A DNA stretch of 64,000 bases from Brachynemurus nebulosus (GCA_035578155.1 JAPWDM010000005.1:13792832-13856831), one strand, 5' to 3'; counted from the stretch's first letter, positions 34,786 through 47,265 are shown. Made by a program: numbers and translations. Notes: generated by a model not told the origin, from the letters alone.

Positions 34786-36946
34786 AATTGAAGTTTATTG
34801 AATGACTGCTTACAAATTAGAATTATTTTGTTTCGGTTATATTAAAAAATATTTGGGATATTATACTAGAGATGAATTGAATCAATTGTAAGCATTAATT
34901 CTTCTCTTTTAGAAAGTAATTAATAAATATTAAGAGGTAACACGTAGGGGAGGATGCTAAGTAATCATCATTTTAAGAATCGCATCCTACTGTTAAAATA
35001 ATGCAATATTTTTAATATAATAGCTATTTACATATTTAATTTGGAAATCAACAAAATTACAATTCTTATTCAAATTTATGCTTAAGTATTGCCACTTGCT
35101 TATTGCAAGTTTTATGAAATCATAAACACCGATATATTACATACATATTACTTACTACAGAGTCTCTTACAATATTGAGGTTAGCTATTATTATTATTAT
35201 TTGTATTTTTATTTACAAAAATATTTTAATAGTAAAGCAGCGAACCACTCAACCAGTTTACAGACCTATCGGACCTATCTATGTACACCGAGATCTATGT
35301 GATGTGATGACTAATATTTAATTATTTATTCAAAATCAGCCAACACTAGTTCTTAACATAAACTCTTATGCAATTTTATTGCTATTATTAATTATTTAAA
35401 TAGATATTTTGTGTAAATATTAATCAATAGTTATTAACGAAATAATATATGTACTTACAATTCATGGTAGATATATTACTATGTATTAATCGTTTAACAA
35501 AATACGTTTTTTGATAATCTTAAATAGTTGCTACTGTTCTTTTTATATGGCCATTCATGTACCGTCAAACAGAATGAATCGGTATATTTTTGACGAACTT
35601 TGCATTCGATTTTTACGTAACTTGTCCTTTACTTTTACATTGTACCGCAAAATCCTAAAGTGTGGTTGATCCTTATTCTCTCTAGTGTAAGGAAGGGGTT
35701 AAGAGCAGCTTTAGATAGGTTATAAATTTTGTCTTTTTGAATAAATGGTTTTGATGGTTATTTAACATTAAATGTGATTCTTAGCTTATATTAGGTTCAT
35801 TGGTGTTGCTCTTAATACAGGCAATCATCATTACTTGCCATTTCGTATAGGCAATTACATTATCTTACCAAGAGCCTCCATGCCGGGTACTATTTTGGCA
35901 CTACATCTTGCAGGAACAATAATGTTCACTAAGTTATTATTTCTAGCTTCAAGAAGTTATTCAATAATCAATTATCTCAGTAGAGCAACACATAAACGTA
36001 TTCTACAGAATAACTGTCATTTGTACCTGTAGAATCTTGTTTAAACCAAAATGACTCTTTTGATTGAAGTCAATAAAAAAAAATTATACAAGAACTAACA
36101 TATATCATGGACATATATACATACTTTAATTTGAAACTTAAAAAAAAAATCAAATAAATGAATAAAAAATATTTATTATGAAAATGAAAACGTTCTTTTA
36201 TACCGCATTTATGTAAAAAAAAAAAATAAGTTAAAATGGACTCTGATTAAAAAAATTTGTTGATTTACACCCGTTTTACAATTTTGAAAAATATGAGTGA
36301 CATTTTCTACTGAAAAGAAACAAGTTGAACGCAATGAAACGGAAGTGAGAACATTTTGAATCACACAGAAAAGGATTCTTTTAAAATTTTGTCATAGACA
36401 TTTTATTAAAAATTACAGCAATTCGAATATACATAGTTCACATGTAACAACGTCTTCACTATTTGTTTAGGTTTTTATTGTTAATTCAAGCACAGGTGTT
36501 TAATCTTTGGTTCTTATGGGAAAAGTTTAAAATAGAGTCAAGTCGCGTAAAACAAAGTGAATGGTAGGTATGGTTAACTAAGACGGTACACAAAATTTGA
36601 AAGTTTTTTTTTAAATATGTAGTTATCAAGCGTTTTATAATAATTTGAGAGATTTATCAATAAATATTAAAGCTAAAGTATAACTTTAGATTGCTATTTT
36701 TAATATATGGTTGTATATTTGTATAAAAAAAAATCTGTATTTAGCCAATTAAAAAAAGTGGAGTATCCCTTCAGGTATCTGTTAAAAGCTATTTACTAAT
36801 GAAGCAATGCAAAAACGTCGTAAACATTTCAAATTATTATCGTCACTTAAAGGAATTAATTCATTGAAAATTGCTTTAAAAAATTTATTAAAAAAAGGAG
36901 TAAGTCGACTTACACACTTTTAGCATTCGGCTCCTCAGTTTTCAAA
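34786..36946. other. AT-rich DNA, no gene recognised
   Basis: Near 34947, GTAGGGGAGGATGC is followed 20 bases later by GCATCCTAC, a small hairpin that also resembles a TA-GGGG terminus. The 65-codon frame at 35835-36032 lies in a slightly GC-richer patch but has no recognised motif. Confidence 0.45.
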
Positions 36947-37333
36947 TACAGTTATCCCTCCTACCTACACGGTAGATAGATTCCTAGAATAAGCCATTTT
37001 GCGTAAAATCATCTTATATGAGACCTATAGTCAATTCAAAAAACGGTTGAGGGCAACTGTAAGTTCAAAAAATTTTTTCAATTACCAAAACGGAGATTGA
37101 TAAGAAAGACCTTTAAATTTTGATTTCATACTAAAAAAATATTTTAAGAAAATGTAAATCAGATAGTTACGACAGTAATACTTTTTAAAGGAAAAGATCG
37201 CGTCATGACACTGGGCGTAATAGCTGAATTCCATTCTGGAAATTTGCTAAAAAGTACATAGTAAATAAATTTTTTAATTGTGTTAAAGCGCAACCGTGTT
37301 GTAAAGAACCGTGTTATACGAGGGATATCTGTA
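36947..37333. mobile_element. pogo/Tigger-like MITE
   Basis: Element 36949-37331 flanked by TA (36947-36948 and 37332-37333). Left end CAGTTATCCCTCCTACC; complement of the right end CAGATATCCCTCGTATAACA. The CAG..ATCCCTCGTA terminus and TA target fit pogo/Tigger MITEs. Subterminal CCGTGTT words at the right. No transposase. Confidence 0.85.
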
Positions 37334-38037
37334 CGATATTTTACTACTTTACATATATAACATTCCCGTAAACACGTGTTTTTAAGAAATCAATAGTTTT
37401 TAATATCGAGAAATAATATCTTTAAGCAATTTATATAAATTATAAATTTATCTTTTTTGAAAATCATTAAAAAAAAATCATTTTATGATTGTGTTACTTG
37501 ATTCGTGAACTTGCTTTGCATGTTTAACTACTGTTCTACGTCAGGTGTTGATGATCTGAAGTTAATTAAAAAATTGTGTTTTTCTTTTTGTCAATAATTT
37601 TCTACATATTAAATTTGGGTATATTTATTTAAATAAAATATATACATGATACTGATACGTTCGTGACCAAATGTGACGAAAACTTGACGATATTTGAGTG
37701 CGAAGTGCTTACTGTCGTCAAGTAGAATGGTAAGAGGTAAAAGTAACATGATTTAAATATAGGTAACATCAGACAGGTGTTTCGATTTCATAAATTCAAT
37801 TTTATCTCATTTAATTTATGATGTTATTAAATATTTCACGGCGTTCAAAAGAATTTTTGTTTTAAATTGACATATAAGACAAGATCAAAATTATTTTCCT
37901 GATTTATCAGTCTTGGAATAAAGGTGTCTCTCAGGCTTGGAAAGAAGTTATCATCCCAATTTTCAACCAAGCTATTATGCGAGTTTTATTTAACTGGACT
38001 TGAAGCAGTGTTTCTCCTCTATATTAGAAAGTGACAC
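37334..38037. other. AT-rich DNA, no gene recognised
   Basis: Nothing recognised. Confidence 0.5.
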
Positions 38038-38038
38038 T

Positions 38039-38709
38039 TAAGGGGGTATTCTAGTCTAGAAATTCGAAAAAATCGATTTTTGTTTCTTTCATATTTTCAA
38101 TGTTTAGATCTTTCAGAATCAGCCTCTAAAAGGATTTACGGAAATTCGAATTATTTTCGGAGTTATGGTTATTTTGTCCCTATGTACTGTGTATCTTTTC
38201 AGTCTTCGATACGGTTGGCATGATATCTCAAGTTCTAATGCATCGATTTACTTGAAATTTGATGCAAACCTCAATACTATCAAAAGTGATCCGACGTAGG
38301 GGTTTTTCGATTTTTTTTTTACTATTTTTTAAAAAATTCTCAAGTTAGAAAAAATGATTTTTCCTTTTTAAATGGACGCCATTTTGTGAAAAAAATTATT
38401 TTTTTAAATCGGCTACGTCCAACTAATTCTACATCCTTGTTTATTAAGAATTAACTAAAATTTTTTGTTTTGGATCACCTGGAATCACGTCAACCAAGAG
38501 ACGCCTTTTTTTGAGTCCCCTCTTTGCCGACCTGGACCGATTTCAATTTTCATTTTTTTTTTTTTAAATTTTTAAACATTTTTATACTTTTCAAATATCA
38601 ATAAAAAACTGTTAAAAAAATGGATACTAAAAATGTTTAATGTTTTTTTTTTTTTTTGCGCTCGTAAAATCACCTCAAAATCGAGCCTCTAGACTAGACT
38701 ACCCCCTAA
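38039..38709. mobile_element. TAA-target MITE with TIR GGGGGTATTCTAGTCTAGA
   Basis: Element 38042-38706 between TAA copies (38039-38041 and 38707-38709). Ends GGGGGTATTCTAGTCTAGA and, in complement, GGGGGTAGTCTAGTCTAGA. The 3-bp TAA fits PIF/Harbinger. The left flank also reads TTAA, so a decayed TTAA target is possible, as in the elements at 7349 and 23883. No transposase. Confidence 0.85.
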
Positions 38710-39662
38710 AATCAACAAATGAATCACTTTTGCAATTTTCAAATACCAGGACATATATTACATTAGAACAGATGAATGAATTAAGTGAATATGTAACAAT
38801 TAATAACATTTACAGGTGTGGAAAATTAATTTTGTGAAGAGACTAAATCGAATTCGAACTGACAAATAATTCAAATTAAAAAAATATATAACCAAAAACG
38901 TTATAAAATATCTCCGGTAAGGTGTTCAATTTAAGAAAATCAAATTAATAATATCCGCCCAATACACCGTAATATCAAATAAAATTCTTGGACAAAATTA
39001 ATTAATTAGTTTTTTATATTTGGATAATACTGAAAAAATTTATGAATACAATAAATTTGAAAATTTTTAATAGCAGTAAACATAGACAACATTGAAGCAA
39101 TTATAGTCATTGATAAATCAAGATACACCATCTCTCCTATACAATATCAACAAAATATTATTATAAGCAGTAAATTTTTTGTTGTTGTTATAATCGAATA
39201 AAAAACGTTTTCGTCGAGATATCTAACTAAATTAAACATTTGACACGCAATTTAAAATTTAAGAACAGACCATTTTTGAAAATAATTTTATTATTTACGT
39301 AGGTATCCACATAAATATTTTACAGATTTTTATTTTATTTCAATGTTTTAATAATAGCCATTATCATTAGAAAATTATAAGCTTTACTATATTGTAAGAG
39401 GTATCTGATTTTTTTTAACGTTTCGTAGACACAACCACGAAACCTTTATAATTTTCGTGATGTCTATCGTCGCTCTGAGTGGCTCGACACGCACTTGACC
39501 ACTTCTTAACAGTCGGTGACGGATTTTTAAAAATTTCCTACATATAAAGAAATTCTTTCGCTATTAAAATTCGTGTTTTTTTTGCAACGAATCTCGGTGA
39601 TATATAGTTGTTAAAGCCTGCACGAAATTCTGAAATGAAGAGTGAAGAATGGTTAATACATT
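38710..39662. other. AT-rich DNA, no gene recognised
   Basis: A patch at 39410-39540 is less AT-rich (CTATCGTCGCTCTGAGTGGC) but carries no frame of note. Confidence 0.45.
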
Positions 39663-39949
39663 TTAACCCTTTCGTGCCCAACAGTTTTTAGACTAACTGC
39701 CTAAATGCTATTTTAACAAATCATTAATAATTCATCTAAAATACTTGCTGATACTTCAGAGTACTATTTGATCAACCAAATGGAATTATCTTTAATTGTT
39801 AGTGATGTTTTTTTAACACTAACGTCAGTTTTAATCATATTTTTGCACCTTCGGAATGTGTGATGACATTTCGATATTTTTAGATGGGTGCTAAAATGGG
39901 GGGTCAGTTAACTGGTACTCAAAAATACCGTCGAGCAGGAAAGGGTTCG
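39663..39949. mobile_element. piggyBac-like MITE, 279 bp
   Basis: Element 39667-39945. Left end CCCTTTCGTGCCCAACAG after TTAA (39663-39666); complement of the right end CCCTTTCCTGCTCGACGG, followed by TTCG where TTAA is expected. The CCCTTT terminus and TTAA target are piggyBac hallmarks. No coding sequence. Confidence 0.85.
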
Positions 39950-40022
39950 TTGGGGCAAAATCGTAGCTCGTTGTTATTATAAGTGATTTTATTGTTAGTG
40001 TAGTATTGGCATTTTGGCAGAT

Positions 40023-40027
<5 letters not shown>

Positions 40028-40097
<70 letters not shown>
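40028..40097. repeat. (TA)n microsatellite
   Basis: About 70 bp of TA dinucleotides. The poly Tyr-Ile minus-strand frame across it is an artefact. Confidence 0.97.
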
Positions 40098-40098
<1 letters not shown>

Positions 40099-40127
40099 CT
40101 ACTGCAAAGCAACAGTGAGATAAGTTA

Positions 40128-40200
40128 AGTTAGCACCTAGGTATAACCTAGGATACTAGTGGTACCTAGGGACTAGTTATCCTAGTCCTTAGGTAGCGCT
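40128..40200. repeat. CCTAGG palindrome cluster
   Basis: CACCTAGG, AACCTAGG, TACCTAGGG, ACTAGTTATCCTAGTCC and CCTTAGG follow each other within about 70 bp, giving several overlapping small hairpins. Function unknown. Confidence 0.6.
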
Positions 40201-40743
40201 GGTACCAATCAATGAAGTCAGTTAATAAAATTTTAAAAAAATCTTCAATTTTATAACTTTAAATAATACTTCATTAGCTTATCTTTTGTTCAATAAAACT
40301 TTATTAAACTTTTTAAACAATTTCTTTTTACTGTTTAATTATTGTTATTGTGAAATAAAAAAACGAAAATACTATTATTATTAAATCAGTCAGTTTTTGT
40401 CTTTTTACCGTTAAAAAATAATTTTTAATAATTTTTATTACTTTGTAATAATAAAATACATCAAGTCTCTTACATTTTGGTGTCTATATTGTGGAAGAGA
40501 AAGACATAGGAATACATTCTATGTTGTTATATATGGTAAGATGTAGTGGATCTACGTTAATTAAAATCAATTTTAATTTATCTTGTATAATTTGAGTGAA
40601 ACAATAAAATTTATTGTTAATTATTAGGCACTAATGATTTGGTACAATTTTATGGGTTTCTTTTCTGTGTGTTTGTATTATTTTTATGCTTCTAATTGTT
40701 ATATTAGGGGTAATTAATTAGAAAGCCATTTCAATTTAACTAC
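40201..40743. other. AT-rich DNA, no gene recognised
   Basis: Nothing recognised. Confidence 0.5.
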
Positions 40744-42098
40744 GACTAGAGCAGGAGTTCTCAAAGTCTTGCAGCGTCGGACCAAATTATAAATACCAAA
40801 ACATTTGGCGGGTCTAGAAAAAATTTTAAAATAAGGAAGGCTACTAAACGGAAAATGCGTTTGTTTATGAATTATCATTGTTTTATTCGTCGATTACAAT
40901 GAAATGCTCGATCGCAAAGTGACTTTTGATCGATTTCTTATTTTAAGCCTAACAGAAGGCTTAGAAAATTTGACAAAGAGATTACTCAAGTTTCGCCAAC
41001 AGATCAGATTTAAATCGTTTTTTGCAACTATTATAGTTGAAAAAATATTCCCAGACACTTTTGTAGGTTTCCTTCTTTTTTGTCCTTGTCGTACACTTTT
41101 CAACACTGCACCAGTGTCCTTAATCAGTGGTTTTTATTCAGTTTTTAAATATTTGACATAATAATATTTCATATTCACAAAGTTAAAAAAGTGATGCAAT
41201 ACTGTAAAGAAAAGTGAAATATGTTATTTCCAATTAGAATAAACTATTTTCGTTTGATTTTAACTGATTTGAAAATTGCAAGCAGTACATATTGACATCC
41301 ACTGATTTTTGGTTTTCAAAATTATATTTTTAATAGTATTAAATATTTTGCAATGAATCCAGTCATTCAGTTATTTTATGTATATGTTTACATAATATAT
41401 CATTAATGTCATTTGTTTTCGGTTTCTTTAAGAAATATTCTTCTGTAATCAAATTATTATTGAATAAACAGAATTTACATAAAATTATAAAATAGTATTA
41501 TTAACTTATTATTTATTATTATTTCGTAACATAATGTTCAATTAGTACCCTATGCACTATTTATTTGTTTGACTGCAATTAGAAAAAGACAATCATACGT
41601 TGACAAAAAAACTATCAAAAGTGTCTGGGAATATTTTTTCAACTAGAAATATTAAACTTATCATATATATCAAGTTTTTTAAAAAGCGCAATTTTAAGGT
41701 AAGAAACATAAAAATTTGAATTTGTTTATAGATCTTCGATGCTGCTGACAAAATAGAATTATAAAAATAACAGAAAAATCACATACGGAAATTAAATCAT
41801 ATTTCCTGAAAAAATTTATTTATTTTCTGACTTAAGAGTCTGATTTATATTGGTCACCGACTAAATTATGACAGAAAAATAACTCCTATAGTAGGAAAGG
41901 TCTCAAAAAAATTTAATATTTTTCAAAGGAAAAATGTTCATTCATATCCAAATTAATAGGATTTCCTTGAAAGACTGTAGATAAATAATCTTTCCGAATT
42001 CGAGACAGCAAACGATCAAGCATCGTGATCCACATTTTTGGAGTTCACGAGCCGGATTTGACTGTCGGACCTCACTTTTGGAGACCCCTGAACTAGAG
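40744..42098. mobile_element. hAT element, 1.34 kb, no transposase
   Basis: Element 40752-42090. Ends CAGGAGTTCTCAAAGTC and, in complement, CAGGGGTCTCCAAAAGTG, both followed inward by GTCGGACC or GGTCCGAC text. Flanks GACTAGAG and AACTAGAG match at 7 of 8. The opposed frames at 40894-41106 and 40904-41161 have no recognised transposase motif. A ~28-bp inverted pair with AAAAGTGTCTGGGAATATTT lies at about 41035-41062 and 41613-41640. Confidence 0.88.
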
Positions 42099-44219
42099 TA
42101 TAAAGGACAGAAATTAGTTAAGAAGAATCGGCGTAATCAGTAACCTACATTTGAATTTTTTTTTTATTAATATTTTAGGCTGTGTTTTTGACTGCTTGGT
42201 CATATACACAGCATATAGGACGTTTGAATTTGAATTTTGAATTTTAGTGTATAATTTTCAGTTTCAATTAAAATTTCACCGTTTCGATAACCAAAATTTT
42301 TAAAACACCATTGATAGATCTCTACACAAAATTTTTCAAATAATCTATATTTATTATTTGTACTTTTGGTCACACAAACATGATGTTTAAATTTATTTAT
42401 AACTTATTCATTTCTGAGTTAGCTAAAGTATGATTCTGAAATAATTTTAAGTTTTAATATATTATTGTAATTTACACATATATCTGGCTAAATTGTTAAC
42501 AAAAGGCCAATAAAGTATTTAAAAAAAAAAAAAGTTGTAATATATCGTTTTCAGTTTCAGGAGACAATTCTAACAGAAATAGAAGTATCAACGTTAAATT
42601 ATTAAAATCCTATTAGAAATATATTTCTCATTTTGTACATATGTAATATACGTGCCTAACATATAGTTATTTAAGAAGCATTATAGTTGACGAGACCTGT
42701 AGGTAAACAGGAACTAAAAATTTGTCTTACTAATAGATTTATTATGTATATTCTTAATTATAATATTTATTTGCAATAAACGCCCCAAAGAGTGATATTT
42801 TTATTTTGCAATTAACTATTAAAAACTGTATTTACTTATTTAATATTAATAAAACTGTAGTTTCTACATTTAAAAATGTTTTAAAACTTTTTTTGACTTT
42901 TGTATTATGCATCAGATAAAAGTAAACCAATCAAATTAAACTTATTACCTTAGTTATAATTTGCTTAAATTTTATTTGCTTAAGTTTTCTTCGCTCTTAT
43001 AGCACGGATATTAAAGTTTACTCCTGTTTATTCAGATTGCTCTTAATGTAGTTAATTCTAAGTAACAATACAAAACCCATCTTAAGATAAAGCAGCTATA
43101 AATAATTATTTTAACACCTATTCGCAACTGCCCAAATCGTTTTCACCTTCAAATTTTGACATTCATTTTGTAAATTAATGACATAAACATTAATTTTCAT
43201 TTTTAATGTGGGGACAAATCATAAATCAAATTTTGATAAATTAATATTGAAATTGTTACTAACAGAGCTGGCGAATAATTAACCAAAAAATTAAATAACC
43301 GATAAAGGAACGTCACCAAATTTATTTGTCAAGAATAAAACTCTTAAAAAAAAATTAATTTTAAAAAATTTCTATTAATCGTGTCTTTTTAGTGGGCACA
43401 GTCATCGAATACAAGCAATCATCGAATTTTTAAAAGTCATCCAAGTATCAAACATTTTTATTGAAATCTAACAAAATATTTACATTCGGTAAATCAGTAT
43501 TACTTTTTTCTTACCAGTAATTCCAGTAGCTGTTAAGTCTAATAGCAATGATAAAACTAAATTCCAAATTATCACCACAAGAATGTTAAGTGTAATAAAA
43601 AAGAATTTAAAAATCCATTTTCAAACATAAAAAGACAGCCGTTTAGAAAACATTTTGTCTCTATAAAATAAATATTTATAATTTTTTTCTTAATTCATAT
43701 TCAATTAATATAGGTAATATTAATGTATTTTTTCTTTTTCTTATAAAAATTATTACTTAATATTTTCTAAAATAAATAAAATAAATTTCAAGTTTATAAT
43801 CAAATCTGAAAATTTATGTTGATAGTTTTGAAATAGAATTAAAATTTTATTTTTAGTAATTTTTTAGAATTAACCATATCACTTAATATTTAAACTGAAA
43901 AATATGACTTAATTATTGTAATTAATTAAATAATTAATTACAAACACTATTTGGGAAGTAATTTAAAAATGGAAAAAGAATAAACATTATACATTTTAAT
44001 AAATAAGAATTTTAAATTTAAAATCTATAATTTTCTTAGCGTAGTTCATTCTAAAGATTTATTAGAATATTAACTATTTGACATATTTTACGGTTGCTCT
44101 TGCACAAAAGCTATCACTATTCTTATACTAAAATACTTACATACAGGAGACCAAATACAGCCTAATGCTCAAATATTCTTAAAATTTGAGCAAAATGGAA
44201 CTAGTAGTAAAGAAAATAT
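42099..44219. other. AT-rich DNA, no gene recognised
   Basis: The most AT-rich part of the window. CAGAGCTGGCGAATAATTAACC at about 43264 resembles a hAT terminus, but no partner end was found. Confidence 0.5.
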
Positions 44220-44486
44220 CGAGCTTTAATGATATTCCACAGTAACACCGTGGCTACAATTACTTTGATGTAATTTGTAAAGGACCATATTGAATCTAGA
44301 CCTCGCAATTACCTCAAAAATGATGAAATAGTTTCGAAGTTATACCTATAGACGGATAGAGAGACACAAAACTAAAATTGTTCAGGAAACTCTAAAAACA
44401 TAAGAAGATTTTCATAATTCAAAAGTGACTGCAATGCTTTCGCTGCTTTCGTAATATCCAAAACAAAAAAAAAAAAAAAAAAAAAA
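44220..44486 (+). mobile_element. Retroposon 3' end with poly-A tail
   Basis: Text with ACACCGTGGCTACAATTAC, GATGAAATAGTTTCGAAGTT and GACGGATAGAGAGACA leads to CTTTCGTAATATCC and about 24 A residues at 44463-44486. A related copy lies at 62980-63200 without the tail. The poly-A end and the AAATAGTTTCGAAGTTAT phrase fit a non-LTR (RTE-type) tail; family uncertain. Confidence 0.5.
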
Positions 44487-44691
44487 ATTTGCAATTTCTA
44501 AAACAAAAATTTCACAGTTGACCAACTTAAATTTGCGATAACAACTGATAAACTTTGTTAGAATTTCTTAGTAACTTAGTGCCTAACGTATGTAACCCAC
44601 CTTAATGATAAATTTTTCCTTACATCTAACTGCAATTTTAACAAATGGAAGTCTTATTCATTCAACACGTCTGTAACGTATCGTCTTCCTG

Positions 44692-45542
44692 TAAGGCCCG
44701 CCACACACGTACAGTTTCAACTGACAGTTTGAACTGAACAGTTCAACTATACAGTTTAAACTCTACGTGTGTCGGTATTTCAGTCTCAGTCCAACGCAAC
44801 TGTACAGTTAAACTGAGACGATTGAAATTTCAATTTTTTAAACTGAAAGGTTCAACTGATTGTTGCGGGTGTGGGGGTTCAACTGTACAGTTCTCAATTC
44901 AATTTGTGTCAGGAGCACAGACCAATGGACACTATTATTATTATACTACTAGATAAAGCGTAAAGCCAGTTTGTAGGCATTTTTCTTGTGGCAGGGAACG
45001 GGGTGAGAGGGGTGAGGTTTAAGGAATATAATATATTGTCCACTTTTCCGCAAATGGAACTATAATTAAAACGAATACCACTCTTTTTCTTTCCAAATTT
45101 TGCAGTTTTTTCTCAAGAAAGTAAAATGTTTATATCAATATTATATTTTGACAATAATTATTTGAAAACGTTACTACAAATACCACAGGTTATCGCATTG
45201 ATTACTACATTACAGAATACTATTGGGTCGTATACTGGCCGTATCTGGCTGCTTCATTTATAAATTGATAGAGTGAGTCTATAGGATATACAGAATATGT
45301 TCTTTGGTCTGTGGTCAGGAGCAAGTTTGTTCGATTTTTTTTTTTTTTAACAATATAATTTTTGTGGGATTAAAGATGTTGCTAGGTGAAGTTGTCCTGC
45401 TGTTTCCAATCCATTGTAAAAACTGAAGAATTGAACTGTACGTGTGTGTGCTTCTACAGTGTACACTGTACAGTTTCACCTGACAGTTTAAGCTGTTCAG
45501 TTCAAACTGTCAGGTGAAACTGTACGTGTGTGGCGGGCCTAA
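44692..45542. mobile_element. PIF/Harbinger-like MITE with long TIRs
   Basis: Element 44695-45539 between TAA copies (44692-44694 and 45540-45542). The ends GGCCCGCCACACACGTACAG are perfect over 20 bp, and the inverted match continues with a few mismatches to about 50 bp (ACTGACAGTTTGAACTGAAC). Repeated ACTGTACAGTT palindromes fill both shoulders. The centre is occupied by a second element (44918-45315). Confidence 0.9.
44909..45324. mobile_element. Nested hAT-like MITE
   Basis: Element about 44918-45315 inside the Harbinger-like MITE, flanked by TCAGGAGCA at 44909-44917 and 45316-45324 (8-9 bp target duplication). Inverted ends CAGACCAATGG and, in complement, CCACAGACCAAAG. No coding sequence. 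It is younger than its host element. Confidence 0.85.
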
Positions 45543-45945
45543 GTCACATTTATTGATTTAATGAATTTCAATATTTTGATTTTATTTTTCCATTTCAATT
45601 TAATTAAATTATGAAATATGCAAAAATATATATCAAACCCACAACTCTCTAATCAGATAGATCAAACTGAAGCGATCCGATCTGATTAAATCGCAAGCCA
45701 AATAAAACAAAACTCAAATGTACAGATCGTGATTGTGATTTCAAACGTACTGATTGTTTTTGTAACTGGAGTTGATTGAAAAAGGAAAAATATTTGATTC
45801 GCGTAGCGAGATTGTTGCTTGATTAAGATTTAAATTATAACTCCGCAATTCCTTTCTCTTATTTATTACGATGTGCCATCTATTGACAGGTGCAATATGT
45901 CATTGAAACATTTAATATCATAATCAAAATCATATACATATTCAG
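45543..45945. other. AT-rich DNA upstream of candidate exons
   Basis: No element recognised. It ends with ATACATATTCAG, which could act as a splice acceptor or as an initiator-like start for the exon that follows. Confidence 0.4.
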
Positions 45946-46052
45946 ATCGCCCAGTAATAGAAGGAAAATATGCAGGGAAGGCGTCTATTGACACAAAAAT
46001 GAACTACTTGCGTCAATTAGGCACAGCTTCGCGATCACAATGTCATGTAGAG
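45946..46052 (+). CDS. Candidate exon 1 of an unknown gene
   Basis: A clearly less AT-rich island preceded by ATATTCAG and ended by GAG/GTACAA. It can be read two ways. As leader plus start codon: ATG at 46040, reading MSCR, whose phase continues exactly into the next exon as MSCREFAMSRKALRSFKEK. As an internal exon: the frame RPVIEGKYAGKASIDTKMNY followed by LRQLGTASRSQCHVE, which after splicing hits a stop within 22 codons of exon 2. The intron between the two exons would be only 48 bp (46053-46100), short but possible in insects. Family not recognised. Confidence 0.4.
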
Positions 46053-46100
46053 GTACAAAATGAATTTCCTTTTAATGCTAGTGAAAGTAATTTTTTTTAG

Positions 46101-46223
46101 AATTCGCAATGTCGAGGAAAGCATTACGAAGCTTTAAAGAAAAAATTGGACCCAGTCCTAATTTAAATTCTGATTCGTCTCTGAATGTAAACGAGGAAAA
46201 CCAAAGAAAAAAATTGGTTCGAG
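46101..46223 (+). CDS. Candidate exon 2 of an unknown gene
   Basis: Preceded by a good polypyrimidine acceptor (eight T then AG, ends 46100) and followed by GAG/GTTAGA. The frame from ATG 46109 reads MSRKALRSFKEKIGPSPNLN, then SDSSLNVNEENQRKKLVR, and leaves one base at the donor (phase 1). It is lysine-, serine- and asparagine-rich, like a soluble N-terminal region. No later exon could be identified with confidence downstream. Composition, phase-compatible splice signals and a start codon make this the best candidate host gene piece in the window, but the function is unknown. Confidence 0.42.
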
Positions 46224-46849
46224 GTTAGAAATTATTTTCTAAAACCAAATACCTATAATTTTAACAATTTTTGCTTTTAACTTACCATTTATAACTATAA
46301 ATATTGTACTTTAAAAAAAAATTATTCATTAAAATGGTTACAAAAATATTTATTATGAAATTGTCGTATTATAGGCAATATAACTATGACTAAACTGCTA
46401 AATACTAGAAGCATTAAATCATACAAAATATGTGTTAAGTATTTGCCTACTTAAAATTAATGTAAACGTATAAAAAATTTGATAAAATAAATCAGGTCAC
46501 TGAACGTATTAATAATTGATTTGGTATAAGTAAGAGTCATTAGTGTAAAAAGTTCTATTATGACAAATATCTTTTACACCTGAAGACAGAACTGAAGGAT
46601 AAGAAAATTACTTAAAATGAAAATGAATCATGTAACAAGTTTTATTTTTAGAACTTGAAATAACTGTTTATTGAATTATCGAAACGTTTAACCTAAATAT
46701 TTACTAATGGCTACATCTAATCAGTGACGTAACCCAACTATTTTAACAGGTAGAATTAATATTCAAAATATTACGATCTGTGATTTCAGAAATTTGATTA
46801 CTATTGTTACTAAGTTATAGGTATGTTATTTTTAAAATTTCAACCAATC
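46224..46849. other. AT-rich DNA, possible intron
   Basis: No element or exon recognised. Confidence 0.45.
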
Positions 46850-47265
46850 ATCCTAATCTGTGGCGTAGCAAGAGGGGTGCAAGGGGTACTATAATAACCA
46901 GGGCGCCACTTTGAGAGGGGCGCCAAAAGCTAATAAATAGGAGGGGCGCTATTACTTTAATTTTTTTTGTGTTTCTCATAAGAATTTTACTACTTGAAAG
47001 TGAAAGGAAATTGCGAAATTACTTCCAAGTTATGATTTCAAATATGTAGACACACAAACAAAGCATGGCGAGCAAAAAAAAAGTGGGTAAGGCAACTTTG
47101 AAAAAAATATTTAAAATAAAAAGTTAAGAGAAAGAATTTTTTTCCGAAATTTTAAACACACCGTTCCACTACCTAAAATTTTTAAAATTTTAGAAGTTAA
47201 GGTAGGCGCAAATAAAGTGTCATGCACCGGACGCCAGTTATACTCGCTACGCATTTGATCCTAAT
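46850..47265. mobile_element. hAT MITE, 400 bp
   Basis: Element 46858-47257 with a perfect 8-bp duplication ATCCTAAT (46850-46857 and 47258-47265). Ends CTGTGGCGTAGC and, in complement, CAAATGCGTAGC, related to the CAGNGGCGTA ends at 4071 and 29457. GGGGCGC words repeat near the left end. No coding sequence. Confidence 0.9.

Noticed and set aside
34947..34995. TA-GGGG-like terminus GTAGGGGAGGATGC
   Set aside because: Only a small hairpin with GCATCCTAC; no second end.
39891..40112. 73-codon minus frame of alternating Tyr-Ile
   Set aside because: Translation of a (TA)n microsatellite.
40894..41161. Opposed 70- and 85-codon frames
   Set aside because: Mutual shadows inside a hAT element; neither matches hAT domains.
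43260..43290. hAT-like terminus CAGAGCTGGCGAATAATTAA
   Set aside because: No partner terminus or 8-bp duplication found.
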